The notes: generated from the sequence alone by a model not told the origin. DNA of 6,458 nucleotides from JAGQTE01 sp964648005 (GCA_964648005.1 CAZYKR010000249.1:1-6458), one strand, 5' to 3'; positions 1 through 5,337 are shown, numbered from the stretch's first letter. Numbers and translations are program-made.

Positions 1-149
1 GGATCGGCGTCGAGGTCGCGCAGGTTGTCCAGGTTGCCGGCGTAGGTGAGGGCGTCGAACACCACCACCGAGTCGTCGGTGTTGGCCAGGAGCCAGTGGA
101 CGTAGTTCGATCCGATGAACCCGGCGCCGCCGGTCACGAAGAGCTGCAT
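1..149 (-). CDS. rmlB: dTDP-glucose 4,6-dehydratase, N-terminal part (cut by window edge)
   Basis: RmlB is an NAD-dependent extended short-chain dehydrogenase that converts dTDP-glucose to dTDP-4-keto-6-deoxyglucose, the step after RmlA in dTDP-rhamnose synthesis. Only the first 49 codons are in the window. The protein begins MQLFVTGGAGFIGSNYVHWL, which holds the Rossmann NAD-binding motif GGAGFIGSN at residues 7-15. The acidic end of beta-2 follows in VVVFDALTYAGN (about residues 28-39), and then LDNL; this TYAGNLxNL pattern is characteristic of RmlB rather than of other sugar dehydratases. The start is the ATG at 149, which gives the usual few residues before the glycine-rich loop. It has no good ribosome binding site of its own: the nearest GGAGG lies 27 bases upstream and serves a different reading frame. 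The gene is separated from rmlC by a plus-strand gene, so simple operon spacing does not hold here. Identity is secure; the rest of the protein cannot be checked. Confidence 0.94.
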   Translation of the reverse strand, partial: MQLFVTGGAGFIGSNYVHWLLANTDDSVVVFDALTYAGNLDNLRDLDAD

Positions 150-181
150 AACGCGCCATTCTCGTCCATGGGGTCACCTCC
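134..181 (-). promoter_or_regulatory. Possible 11-codon upstream reading frame with strong ribosome binding site, overlapping the rmlB start
   Basis: On the minus strand a perfect GGAGGTGA (174-181) stands upstream of an ATG at 169, with 7 bases between GGAGG and the ATG. This ATG opens an 11-codon frame, MDENGALCSSS, that ends in TGA at 134-136, so it runs 16 bases past the first base of the rmlB ATG in a different frame. Ribosomes loaded here would stop just inside rmlB and could restart at its ATG (translational coupling), or they could compete with rmlB initiation. A frameshift or base-calling error near 150-166 that separates the two frames is the alternative. The pattern is seen directly; its function is inferred. 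Confidence 0.35.
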
Positions 182-207
182 AGGGCAATGCCGCCGATGA
201 GTCCGGC

Positions 208-591
208 GTGGAGGACTTCTTCGGCAACCCGATCGACGACCGGGACCGCCGACCCGCCGACCCCGTGTCGTGCCCGATCTGCGGCGAACCGTGCGCCACC
301 CGTGACGCGCTGGCGGCGCACGCCCGGTTCCTGCACGGGCTCGACGACCGGGCGCTGTTCGGCCGGGCGGCGTCCGACCGCCCCGCCCGGCTGCGGCGCT
401 GGTTCGACAGCCTGGGGTTCTTGCCGTTGTGGTTCGTCCTCCCGCTCAACATCGGTCTCGTCGTGCTGGTGTGGATGAGCGTGCGCGACCCGTTCTTCGA
501 CTTCACCAGCGGTGTGCTGGTGCGCCTGGCGCTGCTGCCTGCCATCCTGCTGCTCGTCGCCCGCGTGGCGAGCACCCGGCCGCGCCTGTGA
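208..591 (+). CDS. Small membrane protein with an N-terminal C2H2-type zinc finger
   Basis: I do not recognise a named family. With a GTG start at 208 the product is 127 residues. Residues 22-43 contain CPICGEPC...H...H with spacing C-x2-C-x12-H-x4-H (C22, C25, H38, H43), which fits the classic C2H2 zinc finger exactly. After an arginine-rich linker come two hydrophobic stretches, about residues 70-91 (GFLPLWFVLPLNIGLVVLVW) and 101-120, probably membrane helices in a hairpin. The tail ends in RPRL. The frame stays open back to an ATG at 115, but codons before about 170 include ATA, CAT, TCT, CGT and CCA, unlike the G/C-ending codons that follow, and that start would overlap rmlB; the GTG is therefore preferred, although no ribosome binding site is clear. 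It lies antisense between rmlC and rmlB and is the only plus-strand gene here. A role as a metal-binding membrane adaptor or regulator is a guess. Confidence 0.7.
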   Translation: MEDFFGNPIDDRDRRPADPVSCPICGEPCATRDALAAHARFLHGLDDRALFGRAASDRPARLRRWFDSLGFLPLWFVLPLNIGLVVLVWMSVRDPFFDFTSGVLVRLALLPAILLLVARVASTRPRL

Positions 592-603
592 CGGTCAGGT
601 GCG
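581..603. terminator. Hairpin spanning both convergent stop codons, possible U-less terminator
   Basis: Bases 581-588 (CGCGCCTG) pair with 596-603 (CAGGTGCG) around a 7-base loop. In the plus-strand RNA this is an eight-pair stem with one G-U pair; on the minus strand that pair becomes an A-C mismatch. The loop (589-595) contains the zinc-finger gene stop (589-591) and the first base of the rmlC stop codon complement. No T-run follows on either strand, so it would not be a standard intrinsic terminator. In such GC-rich sequence a stem of this size can arise by chance. Confidence 0.28.
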
Positions 604-1161
604 CAGCGCGGCGTGCGGCCGCCACTGCGGCTCGAGGTCAGCGCGTCGCGGGTTGGCCTGATCCCGCCCGGACAGGACCGGATCGGTGACGCCCCAGTCG
701 GCCCCGATCTCGGGATCGTCCCAGGCGACCCCGAGCTCGTCGGCAGCGTTGTAGTACCCGTCGACGAGGTACGTGATGGTCATGTCGCTCAACGCCGCGA
801 AGCCGTGCGCCACGCCGGGCGGGATGTACACGCCCCGGTGCGAGTGCGTGCCGTCGGCCTGGCGGCCGAGGTCGAGCGTGAGCGTGGCGCCGTCGGTGGG
901 AGCTCCGACGCGCAGGTCGTGCAGGACGACCCGAGCCGTGCCGAACGGCACGTACCAGTAGTCCGCCTGGTGCAGGTGGTAGTGCAGCCCGACGATGGCG
1001 CCGGCCTGGCGGTCGGCCCGGTTGCCCTGGATCATCTCCCGTCCCGACGGGAACCACGCGCGGCGGTACGTCTCGACGAAGATGCCACGCTCGTCGCCGT
1101 GGACATCAGGTTCCACCACGAACACGCCGGCGATCACCTCGGACGGGGTCACGGTCGCCAT
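595..1161 (-). CDS. rmlC: dTDP-4-dehydrorhamnose 3,5-epimerase family protein (RmlC), atypical active-site surroundings
   Basis: RmlC epimerises C3 and C5 of dTDP-4-keto-6-deoxyglucose to give dTDP-4-keto-L-rhamnose. The 188-residue length and cupin pattern fit the family: HGDERGIFVETYR at 21-33, QGN at 45-47, GLHYH at 58-62 with the presumed catalytic base H60, VYIPPGVAHGFAALSD at 111-126 with H119, then tyrosines at 131, 136 and 137 and WDDPEIG at 147-153 with D149 as the presumed dyad partner. Unusually, the arginine that normally precedes GLHYQ is valine (V57), Q is histidine (H62), and the usual lysine of the following QGK segment aligns with D67 in QADYWY. It may therefore be a divergent subfamily with altered substrate or stereochemistry. 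The ATG at 1161 lies 4 bases after the rmlA stop and is served by GGAGGTG at 1169-1175, so it is translated with rmlA. The stop is 3 bp from that of the opposing zinc-finger gene. Confidence 0.88.
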   Translation of the reverse strand: MATVTPSEVIAGVFVVEPDVHGDERGIFVETYRRAWFPSGREMIQGNRADRQAGAIVGLHYHLHQADYWYVPFGTARVVLHDLRVGAPTDGATLTLDLGRQADGTHSHRGVYIPPGVAHGFAALSDMTITYLVDGYYNAADELGVAWDDPEIGADWGVTDPVLSGRDQANPRRADLEPQWRPHAALRT

Positions 1162-1165
1162 CTCG

Positions 1166-2233
1166 TCACACCTCCACGCGTGAATGGTCGCCCAACATCA
1201 GCCGCAGGGCCTTGGGTCGCATGCCCGATCGTTCGACGGACGCATCGCGCCCGATCAACGAGTCGACGACGCGCTCGACGCCGGCGATGCGGCTGCCCTC
1301 GAGGACGACGGAGTGCTCGATCTCGGCCTCGACGACCTCGCAGCCGGCGGCGATCGAGGTGAACGGCCCGATGTAGCTGTCGACGACGACCGTCCCGGCG
1401 CCGATGATCGCCGGGCCGCGCACGGACGAGCGCACGACCGACGCACCGGCCTCGACGACGACGCGGCCGTCGAGGCGCGACGACTCGTCGACCGTGCCGT
1501 GCACCGCCGGTTCAAGCGTCTCGAGCACCAGCCGGTTGCAGTCGAGCAGCGGGTCCTTCTTGCCGGTGTCGATCCACCAGCCCGCCAGCACCTCGTGCCG
1601 CACGCGATGGCCGGCATCGATGAGCCACTGGATGGCGTCGGTGATCTCGAGCTCACCCCGCGGCGACGGTTCGATCGCCCGCACGGCGTCATGGATGTGG
1701 CGGTCGAACAGGTACACGCCCACCAGCGCCAGGTTCGACGGCGGCACCGCCGGCTTCTCGACGAGCCGCAGCACCTCGCCGTCGGGTCCCAGCTCGGCGA
1801 CGCCGAACTGCCGTGGGTCGTCCACCTCGGCCAGCAGGATCTGCGCCGCAGCGCCATCGGTGCGCGCCTCGAAGCGATCGACGAACTCGGTCAGGCCCTG
1901 CTCGAGCATGTTGTCGCCGAGGTACATGACGAAGGCATCGTCGCCAAGGAACTCCTGCGCGATCAGCACGCAGTGCGCCAGCCCGAGCGGTGCCTCCTGG
2001 GGCAGGTACGTCACCGACGCCCCGAGCGCCGACCCGTCGCCGACGGCGGCGCGGATCTCGTCGCCCGTCTCACCGATGACGATGCCGATGTCGGTGATGC
2101 CGGCGGCCACCATGTCTTCGATGCCGTAGAACAGGATCGGCTTGTTGGCGATCGGGACGAGCTGCTTGGCAGACGTGTGGGTGATCGGCCGCAGCCGAGT
2201 ACCGGCACCGCCGGAGAGGATGAGGCCCTTCAT
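1166..2233 (-). CDS. rmlA: Glucose-1-phosphate thymidylyltransferase, long (StrD-like) form
   Basis: RmlA joins dTTP and glucose-1-phosphate to give dTDP-glucose and pyrophosphate, the first step of dTDP-deoxysugar synthesis in the cytoplasm. The 355-residue product starts MKGLILSGGAGTRLRPIT, the nucleotide-binding signature (GGAGTRLRP at 8-16), followed by SAKQLVPIANKP (21-32). YLGDN at 104-108 carries the metal-binding D107; VEKP is at 158-161 and WWIDTG with D222 at 219-224. Residues from about 245 to 335 form a left-handed beta-helix-like tail of hexapeptide type (for example VVVEAGASVVRSSV, IIGAGTVV). This tail marks the long StrD-type form common in actinomycetes and antibiotic-sugar clusters, not the roughly 290-residue enterobacterial form. 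The start is fixed by the conserved N-terminus, although no ribosome binding site is visible in the 21 bases between the upstream stop (2255) and the ATG. rmlC follows by 4 bases. Confidence 0.95.
   Translation of the reverse strand: MKGLILSGGAGTRLRPITHTSAKQLVPIANKPILFYGIEDMVAAGITDIGIVIGETGDEIRAAVGDGSALGASVTYLPQEAPLGLAHCVLIAQEFLGDDAFVMYLGDNMLEQGLTEFVDRFEARTDGAAAQILLAEVDDPRQFGVAELGPDGEVLRLVEKPAVPPSNLALVGVYLFDRHIHDAVRAIEPSPRGELEITDAIQWLIDAGHRVRHEVLAGWWIDTGKKDPLLDCNRLVLETLEPAVHGTVDESSRLDGRVVVEAGASVVRSSVRGPAIIGAGTVVVDSYIGPFTSIAAGCEVVEAEIEHSVVLEGSRIAGVERVVDSLIGRDASVERSGMRPKALRLMLGDHSRVEV
1169..1175 (-). promoter_or_regulatory. Ribosome binding site of rmlC inside the end of rmlA
   Basis: The minus strand reads GGAGGTG, then 7 bases, then the rmlC ATG at 1161. 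The site lies within the last codons of rmlA (…RVEV). It fixes the rmlC start and supports coupled translation of the pair. Confidence 0.7.
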
Positions 2234-2254
2234 GGAGGCGCCAGTCTGGCAGCG

Positions 2255-4237
2255 TCAGCCTGCGGCGGCCACCTGCCAGCTCGTGACGAGCTGACCGGAC
2301 GCGTCGACGTACACGACCTCGAGGCGGCCGTCGGCGTTGGTGGCTGCCGCGATGCGGCGCCCGGTGGCGCCCGCGACGGTGGCCGGCGCGCCCCACCCGC
2401 CGTTGGGCACGTTCTGACGCACCTGCGTCACCGTGCCCCCGAACCAGCTCTGGGCGAACACGCTCTGCTTGCCCGCCTTGTCCAGGACCACCGACGGCGT
2501 GTTGGCGAAGTAGCCCGTCACGGCGCCGAACGGCGCGAAGCCCCCGGAGCCGGGCGCCGTTTGCCAGCTGTTGACCAGCAGCGCGAACGGTCCGACGGCG
2601 AAGACCTCGAGCCGACCGTCGGCGTTGCGACCCACGATGGGACTGGCCGTCGACGGGAACGGACCGCCCATCACGTCGAATGGCGCCCACATCCCGTTGG
2701 GGCCGTACTGGGTGCGGCTGCGGACCAGCCCGCCGCTGTCGACGACCACGACCTTCTGACGGCCGTCGGTCGTGGTGCCCACGCCCGGATCGGTGGCGAC
2801 GGCCATCGATCCGCCCAAGGACTCGCCGGCCGACCACATGCCGTTGGGCCACAGCTGCCACCAGTGCACCAGGTCACCGCTCGAACCACGACCGAACACC
2901 TCGAGTCGCCCGTCGGCGTTGGTGCCCACGGCGAGGTGCTTCGAGGTCGTCGCACCGCCGCGGTCGCCCCACGCCGACCACCCCCCGTTGGGGACGGTCT
3001 GGAAGATGTGGTGCAGCGAACCGGTGCTCGACCGGACGAACAGCTCCTGGCGGCCGTCGGGGCTGGTGCCGAGCGCCGGCGTGGCGTCGGGCGCCAACGC
3101 GCCGCCGAGGTCCTGCCAGGCGGACCAGCCGCCGTTGGGCACCACCTGCCAGCGGTGCCAGAGCCGGCCGGTCGACGCCACCACGAACACCTCGAGTCGA
3201 CCGTCCTTGTTGCGGCCGAGCGCCGGCGCACCGAGCGTGCTCATGCCGATGGCCGCCGGCGAGCTCCACCCGGCCGGCGTGCAGGTGCCACGTCCGGAGG
3301 TCCGGTCGCACAACGTATCGCTGTAGGCCCAGCTCAGGCTGGTGCGGGCGTTGGCCGTCACCGGCTTGTCGGCCCGGATCGTCTGGGCGTAGCCGGTGTC
3401 CTGCTTGAGCCAGTAGCGGTACTCGCGGCCGTTGGCCTCGAAGACGTAGAACGGCGCCGTCACGGGGGCAGGGCCGAAGTTCGGGATGGCCCACGCTGCG
3501 TAGCCCTGTGCCTTGGCCGGGTCGACGAACCCGCACGACACATGCCCGATCCCGGACACCTCGCAGGTGCGCTGCTCCATGCCGCCGAGGCTCGAGATGG
3601 ACGTCGTGTTGACGTCGAGCACGCCGCTGCTGAGCACCGATTGGTACACGCCCTCACACAGCGTCCCCGAGGTGCAGTAGTACCAGGGCGCCCAGGCCGA
3701 CTGGCGCTTCTTGACCGGATCGGTCTGGCTCGAGGCGCAGTAGCGGCTGGCCATCACCGACGCCGCCTGCTCGGCCGAGGTGTAGGAGTTGATCGCCGTG
3801 GCGGCGGTGAGCGGCCAGAAGCCGGCGGAGTCGAACTGCCACATCCCGATGCCCGGGTGGAAGAACGCCTTGTCGGCCAGGCCCTTGGTGCTGAAGGCGT
3901 ACAGCGCCGCCTGGGTGTCCCACCGGCTGAGCGTCATCGGACCGGGCGCGTTGGCACCGGTGGCGCCGGTCTCGGTGAAGGTCGGGGTGAGCATCATGGC
4001 GGCCAGCGCGTCCCGGCTCAGGTCGCCACAGCGCTTGCGCTCCGCCCAGTACAAGACGTCGTCGCGCGGGCTCGAGCCGAACGTGCGCGAGGCGGCATCG
4101 GCACCGCTCGCCCCGACGAGGGGCGCCTCGGAGCCGGCACCGACCACCGCCGGCAGCACGGTCGCCACCAGCACGACGACGGCAACGGCGATCCATCGCT
4201 GGCGCATCGCCCGGCGGCGCATCGTCCGGCGGCTCAT
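2255..4237 (-). CDS. Secreted protein: cysteine-rich, possibly lysozyme-like domain fused to a seven-bladed PLL/DUF346-like propeller
   Basis: The 660-residue product has an arginine-rich start and a hydrophobic core (WIAVAVVVLVATVLPAVVGA, 15-34), a probable Sec signal peptide. Residues 50-320 form a domain with eight cysteines (70, 167, 188, 194, 225, 235, 310, 319), probably disulfide-bonded outside the cell. Within it, FTETGA (E89) followed by HPGIGMWQFDSAGFW (127-141) loosely recalls the Glu and GLMQ-type elements of lysozyme-like transglycosylases, but I cannot confirm that fold. Residues 324-660 hold seven repeats of 48-49 residues built on DGRLEVF...GxLxxxWQxxPNGGWSAW, typical of PLL-like lectin and DUF346 propellers. 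The ATG at 4237 overlaps the lipoprotein stop as ATGA and follows a G-run (4245-4250); methionines 6 and 11 are other possible starts. The same frame stays open upstream to 5017, but that stretch is the shadow of the lipoprotein gene. A glycan-binding or glycan-processing role fits the locus but is inferred. Confidence 0.85.
   Translation of the reverse strand: MSRRTMRRRAMRQRWIAVAVVVLVATVLPAVVGAGSEAPLVGASGADAASRTFGSSPRDDVLYWAERKRCGDLSRDALAAMMLTPTFTETGATGANAPGPMTLSRWDTQAALYAFSTKGLADKAFFHPGIGMWQFDSAGFWPLTAATAINSYTSAEQAASVMASRYCASSQTDPVKKRQSAWAPWYYCTSGTLCEGVYQSVLSSGVLDVNTTSISSLGGMEQRTCEVSGIGHVSCGFVDPAKAQGYAAWAIPNFGPAPVTAPFYVFEANGREYRYWLKQDTGYAQTIRADKPVTANARTSLSWAYSDTLCDRTSGRGTCTPAGWSSPAAIGMSTLGAPALGRNKDGRLEVFVVASTGRLWHRWQVVPNGGWSAWQDLGGALAPDATPALGTSPDGRQELFVRSSTGSLHHIFQTVPNGGWSAWGDRGGATTSKHLAVGTNADGRLEVFGRGSSGDLVHWWQLWPNGMWSAGESLGGSMAVATDPGVGTTTDGRQKVVVVDSGGLVRSRTQYGPNGMWAPFDVMGGPFPSTASPIVGRNADGRLEVFAVGPFALLVNSWQTAPGSGGFAPFGAVTGYFANTPSVVLDKAGKQSVFAQSWFGGTVTQVRQNVPNGGWGAPATVAGATGRRIAAATNADGRLEVVYVDASGQLVTSWQVAAAG
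2258..3274 (-). repeat. Seven propeller repeats of 48-49 codons, alternating between two types
   Basis: In the secreted protein the DGR-type motifs begin at residues 345, 394, 442, 491, 540, 588 and 636. Odd repeats read N-x-DGRLEV (N343, N440, N538, N634); even repeats read DGRQ, DGRQ and AGKQ, without that asparagine. The last repeat stops after SWQVAAAG and lacks the NGGWSAW strand; GWSSPAAIG just before repeat 1 (residues 323-331) supplies it, closing the ring. At DNA level the odd repeats share an ACCTCGAG...CCGTC...GTTG block at about 2316-2340, 2604-2627, 2898-2921 and 3189-3212 (plus-strand reading). Confidence 0.88.
4208..4237 (-). repeat. Tandem 15-base repeat at the start of the secreted protein gene
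   Basis: Bases 4237-4223 and 4222-4208 (minus strand) are two 15-base copies that differ at two positions, each beginning with ATG; a weaker third copy follows at 4207-4193. They encode MSRRT, MRRRA and MRQRW, so methionines 1, 6 and 11 are all in frame, and the repeat expands the positively charged head of the signal peptide. Only the first ATG has the G-rich stretch about 7 bases upstream. Confidence 0.55.
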
Positions 4238-5238
4238 CGTCCGACCCCCCACAGCATCGGCGCGGTCGCCGCTGCGGCGGTGGCCGCCGCCGGATCGTCG
4301 ATGACCAACAGCACGTCCGCCGTCGCTCCGGCGGCGAGCTCGGTGCGGGCGACGCCGGCATCGTCGGTCGCCGGCGCATCCGCCACGGCGACCACGCGTC
4401 CCGCCGGATCCAGCCAGGCACCGACGACCCGGGGCCCGGCCACGGCGCGCCCGACGTTCTCGATGCCGCCGAAGAGGAGATACGACGTCTCGCCCGGCGC
4501 ATCGGTGTGCAGCGGGAAGTCGACGATCCGCCCCGAGGCCGGGTCGCGCGTCCACCAGGTGGCGATCGCCAGGTCGCGCGCCGCGTCGTCGGCCGCCACG
4601 GCCGGATCTGCCCGCAGCGACCAGCGCACCTCCGCCACCGCCGCGGCATCGATGGTCGCCTCCAGGCGGTAGGGCACCGGTTCGCCCGGCCGGATCGAGG
4701 TGACCGGGCTCGGCGCCTCGATCGTCTCGAGCACCGTGCCGTCGGCACCCACCAGGGTGGCACCGACGACGAGCGACCCGATCGGCGCGCCGGTGTCGTT
4801 GCGGGCCAGGCCCATCGCCGTCCAGGGACCAGCGGTGGCGATCGTGGCCGTGCCTTCGAGCAGCACCGGGCTGCCGGTGCCGGCGGCAGGATCGTAGAAC
4901 CGGCCCTCGAACCCGGCGAGGCGTCGCCAGTCGCCCGGGTCGTCCCCGCGGGCGGCGGCGTCGACCTGGTCGGCGGTGCTGGCACACGACACCTCCGACG
5001 GCCCGACCCGGGTGCAACCGGCGTCGTCGTAGCGCTCGGGCACCTGCTCCTGCACCGGTGGCAGCACCGGCAGACCGTCGAGGTCGGCCGGCGACGTCTG
5101 GGCGGCCGGGCCTCCCGTATCCACGGGGCGCTCGGCGCCGCCACAGGCTCCGGCGGCGAGGGCGACAGCGATACCGACGACGAGCAGCGGCCGGTGGCCG
5201 GGGCGTCGTCGGGCGGGGAACGGGGGATGTGCAGGCAT
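4234..5238 (-). CDS. Lipoprotein with two FxLYD-like domains
   Basis: The 334-residue product starts with a charged head and hydrophobic segment, then ALAAGAC with a candidate lipid-modified cysteine at C32; the lipobox is acceptable though its -3 residue is alanine, not leucine. A proline-rich, low-complexity stretch (about 35-70) suits a spacer from the membrane. C75 and C85 could form a disulfide. Two related beta-sandwich-like segments follow, about 137-205 (LARNDTGAPIGSLVVGATLV, then DGTVLET and RPGEPVPYRLE) and 250-316 (GGIENVGRAVAGPRVVGAWL, then AGRVVAV and LAAGATADVLLVI). The pattern G-x-x-N-x-G with a later D/AG-x-V and a closing basic or polar pGe element resembles FxLYD domains of actinobacterial lipoproteins. 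The ATG at 5238 has no strong ribosome binding site. Its TGA overlaps the next ATG, so the secreted protein is probably translated with it. Function unknown; it may be a surface partner for the secreted protein. Confidence 0.83.
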   Translation of the reverse strand: MPAHPPFPARRRPGHRPLLVVGIAVALAAGACGGAERPVDTGGPAAQTSPADLDGLPVLPPVQEQVPERYDDAGCTRVGPSEVSCASTADQVDAAARGDDPGDWRRLAGFEGRFYDPAAGTGSPVLLEGTATIATAGPWTAMGLARNDTGAPIGSLVVGATLVGADGTVLETIEAPSPVTSIRPGEPVPYRLEATIDAAAVAEVRWSLRADPAVAADDAARDLAIATWWTRDPASGRIVDFPLHTDAPGETSYLLFGGIENVGRAVAGPRVVGAWLDPAGRVVAVADAPATDDAGVARTELAAGATADVLLVIDDPAAATAAAATAPMLWGVGR

Positions 5239-5246
5239 GACGATCT

Positions 5247-5265
5247 CACGCGTTCCGCCCGCGTG
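5247..5265. other. Perfect inverted repeat just upstream of the lipoprotein start
   Basis: CACGCG (5247-5252) and CGCGTG (5260-5265) are perfect inverted copies with a 7-base loop, ending 8 bases before the lipoprotein ATG (5238). In RNA this would place a six-pair hairpin where the ribosome binds; as DNA it could be an operator. No strong ribosome binding site lies between it and the ATG. Six-base G/C arms are not rare in this genome. Confidence 0.3.
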
Positions 5266-5272
5266 GCTGCAG

Positions 5273-5301
5273 AGGGTAGCGAGACCAGGTGCGGATGTGA
5301 C
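5273..5301 (-). promoter_or_regulatory. Weak candidate promoter for the lipoprotein gene and those downstream
   Basis: On the minus strand a TACCCT (5273-5278) fits the loose TAnnnT -10 pattern of actinomycetes and stands 17 bases from GTCACA (5296-5301), a four-of-six match to the -35 element. It would give a leader of about 30 bases that carries the inverted repeat at 5247-5265. The match is weak and could be chance. Confidence 0.22.
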
Positions 5302-5337
5302 GGACCCCGAACTGCTGACGGTCGGCTCGAGGGTCCG
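5301..5337. terminator. Inverted repeat after the flippase stop, possible U-less terminator or attenuator
   Basis: CGGACCC (5301-5307) and GGGTCCG (5331-5337) are perfect seven-base inverted copies with a 23-base spacer, starting 3 bases after the flippase stop. No T-run follows in the direction of transcription, and the loop is long, so termination is uncertain. Confidence 0.28.

Noticed and set aside
115..207. ATG at 115 as the start of the zinc-finger protein
   Set aside because: It lies inside rmlB on the opposite strand, and the codons up to about 170 (ATA, CAT, TCT, CGT, CCA) do not fit the coding bias seen after 208. It cannot be ruled out entirely.
2240..2250. Palindrome GCCAG-T-CTGGC upstream of rmlA as an operator
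   Set aside because: Arms are only five bases with a one-base centre, it lies within a co-transcribed gene junction, and such palindromes are common by chance.
2316..3212. Regularly spaced similar DNA blocks as a CRISPR or other non-coding repeat array
   Set aside because: The spacing is a multiple of three, the blocks vary at codon third positions, and they encode the DGRLEV motif of propeller blades.
4190..4237. SRRTM at the start of the secreted protein as a twin-arginine (Tat) signal
   Set aside because: The hydrophobic residues that should follow the arginine pair (FLK-like) are missing; more arginines follow instead, so a Sec signal with a charged head is more likely.
1184..4672. A plus-strand open frame of 1162 codons antisense to rmlA, the secreted protein and part of the lipoprotein gene
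   Set aside because: Its product is rich in Arg, His, Asp and Ala with no domain, and it mirrors the G/C-biased codons of well-supported genes on the other strand. Long shadow frames are expected at this GC content.
4238..5017. N-terminal extension of the secreted protein frame by 260 codons
   Set aside because: This stretch overlaps the lipoprotein gene out of frame, gives an Arg/Gly-rich product, and removes the signal peptide from the N-terminus. The ATGA overlap start at 4237 is far better.
3654..5249. A minus-strand open frame of 531 codons and others over the lipoprotein, secreted protein and flippase genes
   Set aside because: Products are Arg/Pro/Ser-rich without motifs and lie in alternative frames of genes with clear signal peptides, lipobox or membrane helices.
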